DNA of 23,353 nt, taken from an uncultured Mollicutes bacterium (GTDB taxonomy: Bacteria > Bacillota_I > Bacilli_A > UBA3375). Both the position numbers and the translations under genes were made by a program. The notes beneath the pieces are model-generated. The model was not told where the DNA came from. It did no database searches and saw nothing but the letters and a program-made list of their open reading frames with translations. The stretch is from positions 1 through 23,353 of the forward strand of contig UWSE01000009.1 in the NCBI GenBank assembly GCA_900551955.1, in the 5' to 3' direction. Every line of letters begins with the position of its first letter. The stretch's first letter is position 1. Below, piece after piece: positions 7,562 to 16,796 of the stretch.

Positions 7562-8026
7562 TTACCCCATAACTCTTGTTGCTTTAACCCCAATTTTACG
7601 TTTAACAACAACAGTTTGTCCTTTTTTTAGGTTAACTTCTAAATAATTAGCTTTGACACTAGCACGCGATACTGACCCTAGTGTATATAATGTTCCATCA
7701 ATATAAATATCGGCTTCATCATTATAATCTTCATTTTTTAAGATTAATGTACCTGGATTTAAGTATGTGTGCCCATTATCATCTTTAGTTTCTCCTACAA
7801 TGTAGGTACCAGGTTTTAAATCTCGGTTGGGAGAAACTTTAACAAAACGTTCAATTGGATCTAATGTATAGAAACGATATCCACTAAACTTTATATCTGC
7901 ATAGTCAGCATAAACATTTTCAATATCTTCTGTTAAAGTTTTCTTATACTCACGCTGTGTATCAAATACTAACCCACATGTTAATGAAATCACTATGATT
8001 GCTATAATTAATTGTTTGCGGGACAT
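7562..8026 (-). CDS. Small one-pass surface protein, module B, first of pair
   Basis: A 154-residue protein with a membrane helix at about 5-19, a charged segment, and an outer domain containing DLKPGTYIVG near 80-89, then ILKNEDYNDEADIYIDG and a final VNLKKGQTVVVKRK strand. PGTY-V-G followed by short strands resembles small beta domains in Gram-positive lipoproteins and surface proteins, but I cannot name the family. It overlaps the end of the GT-C-like gene by 19 nt and starts behind a near-perfect GGAGGTGAT site, the best ribosome site in the region. That suggests it is made in at least the amount of the membrane enzyme. Its counterpart in module A is 1363-1806, which is in the same overlap arrangement. 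Confidence 0.73.
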   Translation of the reverse strand: MSRKQLIIAIIVISLTCGLVFDTQREYKKTLTEDIENVYADYADIKFSGYRFYTLDPIERFVKVSPNRDLKPGTYIVGETKDDNGHTYLNPGTLILKNEDYNDEADIYIDGTLYTLGSVSRASVKANYLEVNLKKGQTVVVKRKIGVKATRVMG

Positions 8027-9885
8027 ACATCACCTCCATGAATTAAATAGACATTATAATTAGGGGTATCAAACACCACCGGTTGATCAATTGGACGAGC
8101 TTTAGGTAGTACCATATAGAAATCTTGGTCGGCTTCACAACGTACCCAATTTAAATCAGGACGCATTCTAAAAAGGGTATTAATATCAGCATATAAATCT
8201 GGTGTTGGTTGTGGTGTTACACCAGTACTAATATTTTTCGTAACCGGAAAATCCCATTGCGATAATAAGTATACATCATTAGATTGGGCTTTATACGCAT
8301 CAAAGTTATCAAATCCTTTAATTAGCGTATGATAATGAGGGAAATAAATAACTAATGGAATCAAAATCGCAAAAACATATTTTAATCTTGATAAATGAAT
8401 ACGTCCATCTACATTGTTAATTAAACTTCCTAATCCAATAATAGCAATCACACCTGGCAGAACTAAATTAAAGACACGGTGATAAACAATTTGGTTAATC
8501 AATGATCCAACAACCCGATAACATAATGGGTTGGCAAAGAAAATTACCATAAATAACAAATACCAACCAAACATTTTTTCTCGTTTAACAATGGCAACAA
8601 GTGCTACTAACAATAAGACTAAGAAAACTATGTTTCCAAAAATATTTAAATAATAGTGTGGTGAGATAGAATAAATATTATCATGATTTAAATCATAAAT
8701 CCCTTTTAAGATATATGTAGTATTTTGTAAATATAATAACCCAACTACACTGAATAATAAATACGCAACTGCTAAGAAGATTGCTAAACGTTGCATTGTT
8801 TTAAGCTCTAATTTTTTAACTAATAGATAACAAATCGTTAAACCAATGATCCCAAGAATAGCAACGACCAATCCAAGTTTAAATGATATAACTCCAACAT
8901 ATATTACTCCAAACACAAAGACAACCACTAATCCATTTAAGATTGCATAAATATTGTCTTTGTTTTTGCGAGCAAATAATTCCATATAAAGAGCAACAAA
9001 TAATAAACTTCCTGACACAAATAGTGCCGAAGAAGAGAAACTAAAATTAGCTAACACTAACAATGGATATAAATACGCTTTTTGGCGCCAAGGAATATTT
9101 GAAATAATAGTAATCACAAATAGGATACTACCAACCATATTAAGCATATTTGTACCAAGTGCCATACTTCTAAATGTGTGAATATATATCTCATCATTAT
9201 CTGGATAAGATGTAAATAAAGGTGAACCACATAAGAAACAAACACTTACCACTAAGAAAATAACACTGCGATTTTTCTTAAAGAAATAATCAATAACAAA
9301 TCCCATTGTTGAAACGATTACAAATACTTCTAAGAACTTAAAGAACGATAAAATAAAAGTATAATCATTACCTGGCGCCAATCCTGCTAAGACTGTTTGG
9401 AATAAATAATATCCATCTAAATAGTGGAATGATTGAATCGCCCCATTAACTTCAATACCATTATGTGAAAAGATTGCGTTATTACTAATACCTGATAGAG
9501 CCATTGCACTAAATAACCAACCATCTCCTAATCCTGTTGCTAAGAAGAAAACAACAATTCCAGTTATTGTTGCCATTGCTAAAACAATTAGGGTATAACG
9601 TTGTTGTAGACGTTGTTTTAATATTGCAAAATAATCTTTATTTTTAAAGATTAAATACATATATACAATAACTAATAATCCTACGAAGATCATTAAATAT
9701 AATTTAAAGTTCATTCTCGTTAACATTGGAATTAAACTAAATAATTCAAAAATCCCCATAAATATACAAAACCCTAATGGTAGGGTAAATAAAGTTTGTG
9801 TTTTATCTAATTTTTTATATACAACATATCCTGTAAAATCAAAAAGAAAAATACACAATAAGATTAGTAAACAACTAATTAACAT
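8008..9885 (-). CDS. Large polytopic membrane protein, GT-C glycosyltransferase-like (module B)
   Basis: A 625-residue paralogue of 1785-3653, sharing LLLIFDFTGY-type start (here CIFLFDFTGY), the acidic outer loop (LGDGWLF, then SHNG and LDGYYLF), HDNIY...SPHYYLNIF, NPLCYR...YHR and a tail ending PNYNVY...GG..C..N. I start it at the ATG at 9885, which has AAGGAG directly upstream and aligns with the paralogue's first residue. A GTG 30 nt earlier would put the ribosome site inside the gene. It has about a dozen helices and an outer C-terminal tail. Both copies keep D in the first loop and the SPHYY block, so these are candidate active-site or acceptor-binding residues. The role, sugar transfer or polymerisation on the outer face, is inferred. 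Confidence 0.7.
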   Translation of the reverse strand: MLISCLLILLCIFLFDFTGYVVYKKLDKTQTLFTLPLGFCIFMGIFELFSLIPMLTRMNFKLYLMIFVGLLVIVYMYLIFKNKDYFAILKQRLQQRYTLIVLAMATITGIVVFFLATGLGDGWLFSAMALSGISNNAIFSHNGIEVNGAIQSFHYLDGYYLFQTVLAGLAPGNDYTFILSFFKFLEVFVIVSTMGFVIDYFFKKNRSVIFLVVSVCFLCGSPLFTSYPDNDEIYIHTFRSMALGTNMLNMVGSILFVITIISNIPWRQKAYLYPLLVLANFSFSSSALFVSGSLLFVALYMELFARKNKDNIYAILNGLVVVFVFGVIYVGVISFKLGLVVAILGIIGLTICYLLVKKLELKTMQRLAIFLAVAYLLFSVVGLLYLQNTTYILKGIYDLNHDNIYSISPHYYLNIFGNIVFLVLLLVALVAIVKREKMFGWYLLFMVIFFANPLCYRVVGSLINQIVYHRVFNLVLPGVIAIIGLGSLINNVDGRIHLSRLKYVFAILIPLVIYFPHYHTLIKGFDNFDAYKAQSNDVYLLSQWDFPVTKNISTGVTPQPTPDLYADINTLFRMRPDLNWVRCEADQDFYMVLPKARPIDQPVVFDTPNYNVYLIHGGDVCPANN

Positions 9886-9926
9886 GCCGCTCCTTTTAAT
9901 TATATTTAATGTCACTTAACCATCAA

Positions 9927-9937
9927 GTATTATACCA
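9927..9937 (-). promoter_or_regulatory. Extended -10 promoter of module B GT-C-like gene
   Basis: Minus-strand TGGTATAAT (9937-9929) lies within TATAATATGGTATAATA, as at the paralogous gene (3669-3679), about 43 nt before the ATG at 9885. It gives the GT-C-like gene a promoter independent of the long housekeeping operon upstream. Confidence 0.6.
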
Positions 9938-10084
9938 TATTATAAACATGATTAATTATGTGAAGTATCAGCAAGTAGTGATTTTAACCGTTAGGCTCAC
10001 AAAGATCCTTCTAGATTGCACTATCAAGATTAATGCTCAAACATTCGTTGCTAAACCCGCTGTCAACAACTTGTAAAACGAGAA
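9938..10084. other. Intergenic gap between flippase B and GT-C-like gene B
   Basis: About 150 bp, less A/T-rich than its surroundings. I see no hairpin followed by a T run, so no clear terminator for the preceding operon, no coding sequence, and no copy of the 59-bp palindrome. Transcripts from fhs and flippase B may read through into the GT-C-like gene. Confidence 0.5.
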
Positions 10085-11512
10085 TTATTCATCTCCTGCC
10101 TCGCTTCTAATTTCTTTTAATTTATTATTAACAATTAACACTTGTAACACCATTAATATAACTCCTACTATTTTTAATAAGTAATTACCTAACATTGTCA
10201 TAACAAAACAAATAATCATCGCAATTGCTTCAATCGCAAACAATTTAATCGAATTATTTATTCCTGATAAATAAATTGAATTATAAATAAAACTTACAAA
10301 GTAGTTAGTAATTGAACCATATACTACACCCATTAAGATATTATCTTTAAAGAACGTAATAAACGATACATAAACGATTACTGATAAGATTGCGTTAGTA
10401 ATTTCAACAATCGCATATTGACGCTGATTTTTAATAATAAGTAGGGCATTAAAGAAAATATTAATACACACATATAAAGGTAACATAATCACTAATATTG
10501 ATGAAATACTAATTCCTTGTAGGATCTGATCAGGATTAGCAAATAATGCTGGTTTAGCATTTAAAATCAATCCAACTAACCAACTAGCTATTGGTTCCCC
10601 AATTAATATATATAAAATACTAATGATAAATAAAATCGAAGTAAAACGCAGTGTTGTAAAAAATACTTCACGTTTTGACATAAATTCGTTAACCTGAGTT
10701 ATTAACACTGGTTTAAGCGGTGTTAATAACTGATAAATAGTTGATATAACAAACATTGCATAAGAATAGATCCCAATTAATTCAGGATGATTTTGTAACA
10801 TATTACGATCTAAACTAAATACTAATATAAAAGCCCAGTTTCCTAGTAAAATCCATAAACCTTTTCTAAAATTATCTTTAATACTACATAATGGTTTTTG
10901 ATCTACTTCTTTACTAACACTTTTAGCATCTTTAAAGATCATAAAATATAAATATGCGACTAATGATAATTTAATCACTAAGTCAATTAAAATATAGAAT
11001 GTTACATTAAATTTAAATATCACTACTAATAAGGCACTAAAGAATAAATATACTTTAGTAAAGAAGTCAATATAACCAACAACATTAAATCGCCCTGTTG
11101 CTGATAAGGCATTACGAATATTGTTTAATAATGTAATTGGATAAAAGTTTAGCATCGCATAAAAAAGCATTGCTAAACTACTACCTTGCATAATATGTAA
11201 GCCTGGTAAGATAAAAGCAACTAAGACACATAATATTAAAATAATTGTTTGGAAAATAAATCCAAACTTAATATCTCGTTTTAAAGTAGGTAATACTTCA
11301 TGATATTGTTTCTTACGATAGTTAATTAACATCCCATCTTGGTATCCAAAACTAAGGATTCCAAGTTGGACGGTAAATGTGGTAAATAAATTATAATTAC
11401 CATACTCTTCTACATTAAATCCAATTAAACATAAACCAATAGTAATCATTCCAATTACCATTCCTAGCGCAGATAAAATATAGAAAATTCTAATTTTCTT
11501 ATCGTTAGTCAT
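10085..11512 (-). CDS. Wzx-type polysaccharide flippase (MOP superfamily), module B
   Basis: A 475-residue polytopic membrane protein and clear paralogue of 3867-5276 over its whole length. Shared blocks include KIRIFYILS, GNYNLF, LSFGYQDGMLINYRKK, LPTLKRDIKFGFIFQ, ITLLNNIRNALSATGRF and FRKGLWILLGNW..ILVFSLDR. Expected role: flipping undecaprenyl-linked glycan across the membrane. The start follows fhs by only 7 nt; its AGGAG overlaps the region just after the fhs stop, so it is cotranscribed with the housekeeping operon. The tail is rich in charged residues. It is less A/T-biased than flippase A, suggesting B is the older resident copy. Confidence 0.82.
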   Translation of the reverse strand: MTNDKKIRIFYILSALGMVIGMITIGLCLIGFNVEEYGNYNLFTTFTVQLGILSFGYQDGMLINYRKKQYHEVLPTLKRDIKFGFIFQTIILILCVLVAFILPGLHIMQGSSLAMLFYAMLNFYPITLLNNIRNALSATGRFNVVGYIDFFTKVYLFFSALLVVIFKFNVTFYILIDLVIKLSLVAYLYFMIFKDAKSVSKEVDQKPLCSIKDNFRKGLWILLGNWAFILVFSLDRNMLQNHPELIGIYSYAMFVISTIYQLLTPLKPVLITQVNEFMSKREVFFTTLRFTSILFIISILYILIGEPIASWLVGLILNAKPALFANPDQILQGISISSILVIMLPLYVCINIFFNALLIIKNQRQYAIVEITNAILSVIVYVSFITFFKDNILMGVVYGSITNYFVSFIYNSIYLSGINNSIKLFAIEAIAMIICFVMTMLGNYLLKIVGVILMVLQVLIVNNKLKEIRSEAGDE

Positions 11513-11519
11513 ATAACTC

Positions 11520-13169
11520 CTAACTTAAATGATCTATTACTCCATTATCATATGTAATTTTCATCGCATTTGGCTCTTTATTTAATCCTGGAAGTGTCAT
11601 AATTTTATTAGCATAACATACGATAAATCCAGCACCATAATTGACTTTAAAGTTCGTAAAAGTTATTTTAAAATCATGAGGAGCATTGATCAAATGCTCA
11701 TCATCACTAAATGATTTAGGTGTTTTAGCAATACAAATTGGATAATCTTTGACATCACTATTGCTAATTTCATCAAATTTAACTTTAGCTTCATCAGTTA
11801 AAATATATCCACTACCACCATAACAATTAGTAATTACTTTATTTAATTTAGTATCTAAACTATCACTTAACTCATAATGATAACCACTTATTTTATCATT
11901 AGCTAAAACATCTAATACATTATTAGCTAAATCAATAACACCATCACTACCTTCACTAAATCCATTACTAACACTGACACGTAAATTATGTTTAGCACAT
12001 AATTGTTTAAACAACTCAATTTCATTAGCAGTATCACTAGCAAATTGATTTAAACAAACAACGATATCAATCCCAGTGTTTTGCATATTTGTTGCATGTT
12101 GCAATAAATTCGCAAAACCAACTTCTAACGCTTCTAGATTTTCTTCGTTTAAGTTATCTAAATCGACACCACCATGCATTTTTAATGCTCTAATTGTACC
12201 AACTAATACACCACAATCAACATTAAAATCACCTACTCGCGATTTGATATCCATAAATTTTTCAAATCCCAAATCACTACCAAATCCAGCTTCAGTTACT
12301 ACAATCTCTCCTAAATTACGAGCTGTATTGGTAGCAATAATTGAGTTACAACCATGAGCGATATTAGCAAATGGTCCTCCATGAACTAACACAGGATTAT
12401 TTTCTAATGTTTGGACTAAGTTAGGCTTTAAGGCATCTTTCATTAAGGCAATAATGCTTCCAACAATACCTAAATCTTTAACACGGACCAACTTACCATC
12501 AAACGTTTTAGCGATTCCCATATTGCTAATACGTTGTTCAAAATCTTTTTCATCACTACTTAAACATAAAATTGCCATAATTTCACAAGCAACTGTTATT
12601 TCAAAATGATCTTGACGTTCTATTCCATTATATTTACTACCTTGACCTATAGTAATATCACGAAGTTCTCGATCGTTCATATCAATGACACGTTTAAGTG
12701 TAATTGTATCAGGATCGATATTTAATTCATTACCTTGATAAATACTATTATCCATTACTGCACAAATTAAATTATTAGCACTAGTAATCGCATGCATATC
12801 TCCTGTAAAATGAAGATTAATATCTTCCATTGGCACTACTTGGTGATAACCTCCACCACAAGCACCACCTTTTAAACCAAATACTGGTCCCATAGATGGT
12901 TCACGTAAACAAATAATCGCTTTTTTTCCTAATTTATTTAACGCATCACCTAAACCAATAGTTATTGTACTTTTTCCTTCACCTGCAGGTGTTGGGGAAA
13001 TCGCACTAACAATAACTACTTTGGCATGCCCTTTTGTAGTTATTGGGTCAATTTTTGCTTTATCATTTCCATATATATAAAGACAAGAAGGACTTATATT
13101 TAGTCCTTCTGCTATCTCATTAATAGGCTTTAATTTGGCTTCTCTTGCAATTTGAATATCACTCTTCAT
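11520..13169 (-). CDS. fhs: Formate-tetrahydrofolate ligase
   Basis: ATP-dependent ligation of formate to tetrahydrofolate to give 10-formyl-THF, in cytoplasmic one-carbon metabolism. The 549 residues are the usual length for the single-domain bacterial enzyme. Diagnostic segments are the ATP-binding loop TPAGEGKST (60-68), followed by T-I-G-L-x-DAL, then MGPVFGLKGGACGGGYHQV..MEDINLHF-type sequence with its GGA-GGGY core, and NxHGGPFANIAHGCNS-type sequence near the middle. The start is supported by GAGGA. It sits 13 nt after the M23 peptidase gene and 7 nt before flippase B, so it is an internal operon member. No odd residues were noticed. Confidence 0.97.
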   Translation of the reverse strand: MKSDIQIAREAKLKPINEIAEGLNISPSCLYIYGNDKAKIDPITTKGHAKVVIVSAISPTPAGEGKSTITIGLGDALNKLGKKAIICLREPSMGPVFGLKGGACGGGYHQVVPMEDINLHFTGDMHAITSANNLICAVMDNSIYQGNELNIDPDTITLKRVIDMNDRELRDITIGQGSKYNGIERQDHFEITVACEIMAILCLSSDEKDFEQRISNMGIAKTFDGKLVRVKDLGIVGSIIALMKDALKPNLVQTLENNPVLVHGGPFANIAHGCNSIIATNTARNLGEIVVTEAGFGSDLGFEKFMDIKSRVGDFNVDCGVLVGTIRALKMHGGVDLDNLNEENLEALEVGFANLLQHATNMQNTGIDIVVCLNQFASDTANEIELFKQLCAKHNLRVSVSNGFSEGSDGVIDLANNVLDVLANDKISGYHYELSDSLDTKLNKVITNCYGGSGYILTDEAKVKFDEISNSDVKDYPICIAKTPKSFSDDEHLINAPHDFKITFTNFKVNYGAGFIVCYANKIMTLPGLNKEPNAMKITYDNGVIDHLS

Positions 13170-13182
13170 CTATTCCTCAATT

Positions 13183-14361
13183 CTATCTACCGTTGAACCA
13201 ATCCCATAACGGCGGGAAGTTTACGTAATTGCGTGGATTTATCCAGCTTCCACCACTCCATCCGTATGCTCCTGAGCTGACCTCAAAGTGTAAGTGCGGA
13301 CCACGTGCATTTCCAGTTTCTCCAACAGTACCAACTTGAGTAGAAGTATCTACCATTTGTCCTTCTCTGACTAAAATACTCGACATATGACAATATGAAG
13401 TAACGATTTGTTGTCCATTAACATTGTGGACAATTAATACTTGGTTTCCACCACCCCATACGATTCCACTACCGGCTGCGATAACTTGTCCAGGACCAGC
13501 TGCATAAACGGGTCCACCACTACCATTTTGTCCGATATCAATTCCTGTATGGCCTTCATATCCCATATATTCCTCAGTAACCATTCCGTAACTTACAGGA
13601 CGTGCCAATGCTCCTGTACTTTGCACTTGACCACAGTCAACTCCATATACTTCTCCAGGTTGACATCCTGCTTGTTCCATCAATGATTGTAGTTTTTGGT
13701 TTGCTAAGTTAGCTGATTGAGCAGCATCATATTCTTCTTTAGCATCATGTGCTTGTTGTTGGGCTTTTAATTTTAATACTTCTAATTCTTGTTCTTTTGC
13801 AGAAATGTCTGCAATTTTATTATCTAGTTCAACTTTTTTTACTTCTAATTGAGTTTGTTGATTGGTTAACTCAGTTTGTAGACTTACTGCTTCAGTGATT
13901 GCTTCCATACCTGCATCCATAATAGTATCGGTAGCTTGCATTTCTTCATAACTACTACTACCCATTTGACCTTCTTCTTTTGGTCCGAATAATTGTTGAA
14001 TTAATGGGTTAGTATCATCTACTTTTTGATAAAATACTAAAGCAGCACCGGCTCGATCTCTCAATGTATCAATTCTAGTTTTTGTTTCTTCAATTTGGCC
14101 TTGAATATTTGTTATTTGTCCTAGAATACTTGTTTTTTCCGATTCTAATTGAACTTTTTGTTCATGAACTTCTGCTGTTTGGTTTATAACTTCAGCTAAA
14201 TTCATTTGTTTATTTCTCAACTCTTCTAATTTTTTATTGCGTTCAGCTTGTAATTGATCACGTTTACCTTGCACTTCATCAATTGTTTCTGCCATAATTT
14301 CTCCAGTTGTGGCAAATAAACACATAACAAAAACTAATAAATAACTTAAATATTTTTTCAT
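13183..14361 (-). CDS. Secreted coiled-coil M23 peptidase (EnvC/LytM-like)
   Basis: A secreted 392-residue protein. It has a signal peptide with predicted cleavage after IMA (residue 24), a long coiled-coil (about 27-215, rich in Q, E, K and L, in two segments) and a C-terminal LytM/M23 zinc peptidase domain. The zinc and catalytic motifs are present: HTGIDIG (first His and Asp) and HLHFE (HxH), with an intermediate YCHMS His. It should therefore be an active endopeptidase cutting peptidoglycan cross-links or stems, not a degenerate regulator. The coiled coil plus intact LytM resembles EnvC- or PcsB-type division hydrolases, which are controlled by FtsEX; I see no ftsEX here. AAGGAG supports the start, and a possible TATAAT lies upstream on the same strand. 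Confidence 0.9.
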   Translation of the reverse strand: MKKYLSYLLVFVMCLFATTGEIMAETIDEVQGKRDQLQAERNKKLEELRNKQMNLAEVINQTAEVHEQKVQLESEKTSILGQITNIQGQIEETKTRIDTLRDRAGAALVFYQKVDDTNPLIQQLFGPKEEGQMGSSSYEEMQATDTIMDAGMEAITEAVSLQTELTNQQTQLEVKKVELDNKIADISAKEQELEVLKLKAQQQAHDAKEEYDAAQSANLANQKLQSLMEQAGCQPGEVYGVDCGQVQSTGALARPVSYGMVTEEYMGYEGHTGIDIGQNGSGGPVYAAGPGQVIAAGSGIVWGGGNQVLIVHNVNGQQIVTSYCHMSSILVREGQMVDTSTQVGTVGETGNARGPHLHFEVSSGAYGWSGGSWINPRNYVNFPPLWDWFNGR

Positions 14362-14410
14362 GATACTCCTTATTAATATTATATCAAAAAATATGATTTT
14401 TTAACCCAAA

Positions 14411-15595
14411 TTATATATTTTTATTTTCATAAATAGCAAAAGCTTCTTTAGCTATTGCTAACTCTTCATCCGCTTTTATAACAACAATTTTACATTGTGA
14501 ATCTGGTGCTTGGATTTCACAATACTCACCACTAGGAATAATACTTTCATCAAGTTTTATTCCTAGGTAATTTAATTGCTTAACAATGGCATTTCTAACA
14601 CCACTATCTTTTTCTCCTATTCCAGCTGTAAAAGATAATACATCAATTCCTTGTAACTTAGTAATATAACTACTAATAAAATCAACTACCCGATTGACAT
14701 ACATCTCAATTGCCAACTTAGCTTGCTTATTACCATTATCAGCTAACTCATTTAAATCACGCATATCTAAACTAGCTTGTGATACTCCAAGTAAACCACT
14801 TTCTTTATTTAAGATGTTAACTACCTCATCAGCACTTTTATCTAACTTACTTGCTAAAAAGCTAACAATTGATGGATCAATATCCCCACAACGTGTTGCC
14901 ATCATAAGTCCACCTAGTGGTGTTAATCCCATTGTCGTGGCAACACTTTGTTGGTTATTTATTGCACATAAACTACTGCCTGCTCCTAAATGACAATTAA
15001 TAATTTTTAAATTAGGAGCAAGATGTTTACTGATCATTTCCATACAATATTTATGACTCGTACCATGCATTCCATATCTTCTTAATTTATAGTCTTGATA
15101 ATAACTGTAATTAAGTGGATATAAATATTCGACTTCACTCATAGTTTGGTGAAATGCTGTATCAAATACACATACATTTAATGCTTCAGGTAATACTTCT
15201 TTAATTACCTTAACTCCTTGGTTGTTAGCTTGATTATGCAGTGGTGATAAATCAATTAATTCATCAATTTTTTCAACCACTTCTTGATCAGCTTCTATAG
15301 CACTATTAAAATATTCTCCACCATGAACTACCCGATGTCCTACTATTTTAATATCATTAATGCTAGTAACAATCTTATTTGTTACTAGCATTTCTAAAAT
15401 ATAATTGATTGCTTGAAAATGATCAGCAAATGGGAGATTATTAACTTCCTTTTGCTGATTATATTCTAAAGTAGCACTTCCCATTTGTTGACCAATGCGT
15501 TCTACAGTTAAACTACAAATGTGATTTAACTTAAAATCATATAATTTGCTTTTAAGTGAACTACTTCCACTATTTAATACTAAAATATAATCCAT
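14411..15595 (-). CDS. ackA: Acetate kinase
   Basis: Interconverts acetyl phosphate plus ADP with acetate plus ATP in the cytoplasm, giving substrate-level ATP in fermentation. The 394 residues match the family. Motifs: VLNSGSSSLK at 5-14 (with the catalytic Asn), GHRVVHGG, VFDTAFHQTM (catalytic Asp), YGMHGTSHKY, HLGAGSSL, MGLTPLGGLMM-TRCGDIDP and FTAGIGEKD. The C-terminal E in DEELAIA is in the expected place. Phosphotransacetylase is not in the window. It starts 7 nt after thiI ends, with AGGAG spanning the gap. Confidence 0.97.
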   Translation of the reverse strand: MDYILVLNSGSSSLKSKLYDFKLNHICSLTVERIGQQMGSATLEYNQQKEVNNLPFADHFQAINYILEMLVTNKIVTSINDIKIVGHRVVHGGEYFNSAIEADQEVVEKIDELIDLSPLHNQANNQGVKVIKEVLPEALNVCVFDTAFHQTMSEVEYLYPLNYSYYQDYKLRRYGMHGTSHKYCMEMISKHLAPNLKIINCHLGAGSSLCAINNQQSVATTMGLTPLGGLMMATRCGDIDPSIVSFLASKLDKSADEVVNILNKESGLLGVSQASLDMRDLNELADNGNKQAKLAIEMYVNRVVDFISSYITKLQGIDVLSFTAGIGEKDSGVRNAIVKQLNYLGIKLDESIIPSGEYCEIQAPDSQCKIVVIKADEELAIAKEAFAIYENKNI

Positions 15596-15602
15596 ATTAC
15601 TC

Positions 15603-16787
15603 CTATAAGAAGCTATCTAATAATGATTGATGTAAATCTTTGTATTTAAATACTTCAAAACTACTATCTTCAACTAACTTAATATCAATTTTCGCTTCTT
15701 CTTTCAACACTTCATCAAGTTGGGGATAAGTAGCTGGTTTTTTTGGTAAAAATACTACACAACAATCTTCATAAGGTAAGATCGAAATATCAAATGTTTG
15801 ATATTTTTTAGCTAACGCAATAATTTCCATTTTATCCATTGTAATAAGTGGTCGTAATATTAAATTAGATGTAGCATTATCACTAACATACATTCCATCA
15901 ATTGTTTGACTAGCAACTTGCCCTAAACTTTCTCCTGTTACTAACACTTTAACTTTATCTTTTTTCCCTAGCATTTCTGCTTTTTTAATCATTAAACGAC
16001 GTAATAATGTGACTTGAAATTTATCTGCACATTGTTCATGAATTTTTAATTGGACATCAGTAAAGTTAACATTATACATTTTAATGTCTTGGTCAAAGTA
16101 TTGTAATACTTTGACTAATGATTTAACTTTATCTAAACTTTGTTGATTTGTATATGGTGGCGAAGAAAAGTGAATACAATCAATTTTTAGTCCGCGTTTC
16201 ATTGCTAAAATAGCAGCAACTGGTGAATCAATTCCACCTGATAATAATACATAAGCATGACCAGAACTTCCAATTGGAAGTCCACCCATTCCATCGATAA
16301 ATTTATTATATAAATAACTACATTCTTTATGAATTTCAATATAAATTAGTTGACTAGGATCATGCACATTAACTTTAAGTCCATCTAATCCATCATTATT
16401 AATCAAGATGTGTGCTCCCACACTTCTTGATATTTCATTAGAAACTAATGGATAATCTTTATTAATACGTTTTGTTTCCACTTTAAACTCTGGATTAGAT
16501 TGATCAAAAATATCTAATGCTGATTGTTTAATCTCATCTAAATCTAATCCTGATTTAGTAGCTAAACAAAACGAATGGATTCCAGGAATGATTTTTAAAC
16601 GATTAACAACTTCATCAACAATTTTTTCTTCAACATCAATATAAATACGATTACGGTCTTTATGGTACTCACTTACCCCTAATCCTTTAAGTTGTTTTTG
16701 AATATTATTAAATAATATTCTTTCAAATTCACTACGATTTTTCCCTTTTAGAGTTAATTCTCCATATCTAATTAATATCTTTTGCAT
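15603..16787 (-). CDS. thiI: tRNA 4-thiouridine synthetase ThiI
   Basis: Makes 4-thiouridine at position 8 of tRNA by adenylation and sulfur transfer, and in many bacteria also serves thiamine thiazole synthesis. Layout: N-terminal ferredoxin-like and THUMP region (about 1-165, starting ILIRYGELTLKGKNR), then an ATP pyrophosphatase domain with the PP-loop LLSGGIDSPVAA (SGGIDS at 183-188). There is no C-terminal rhodanese domain, as usual in Bacilli, where a cysteine desulfurase partner hands over sulfur. It lies 9 nt downstream of nadK with GAGGA as ribosome site. No desulfurase gene is visible nearby. Confidence 0.96.
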   Translation of the reverse strand: MQKILIRYGELTLKGKNRSEFERILFNNIQKQLKGLGVSEYHKDRNRIYIDVEEKIVDEVVNRLKIIPGIHSFCLATKSGLDLDEIKQSALDIFDQSNPEFKVETKRINKDYPLVSNEISRSVGAHILINNDGLDGLKVNVHDPSQLIYIEIHKECSYLYNKFIDGMGGLPIGSSGHAYVLLSGGIDSPVAAILAMKRGLKIDCIHFSSPPYTNQQSLDKVKSLVKVLQYFDQDIKMYNVNFTDVQLKIHEQCADKFQVTLLRRLMIKKAEMLGKKDKVKVLVTGESLGQVASQTIDGMYVSDNATSNLILRPLITMDKMEIIALAKKYQTFDISILPYEDCCVVFLPKKPATYPQLDEVLKEEAKIDIKLVEDSSFEVFKYKDLHQSLLDSFL

Positions 16788-16796
16788 ATTCCTCTT

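Noticed and set aside
9886..9915. GTG start 30 nt upstream of the module B GT-C-like gene
   Set aside because: AAGGAG lies between it and the ATG at 9885, and the paralogue's first residues align with the ATG.
9938..10084. A third copy of the 59-bp palindrome between flippase B and GT-C-like gene B
   Set aside because: GTCAACAACTTGTAAAACGA resembles one arm slightly, but the matching arm is absent in the right place and order.
12076..12357. Plus-strand open frame inside fhs
   Set aside because: Antisense shadow of a strongly conserved gene, with no ribosome site. The same holds for those at 687-887, 2770-2958, 3877-4068, 13441-13686, 14694-14993, 19403-19600, 20592-21044 and 22674-22859.
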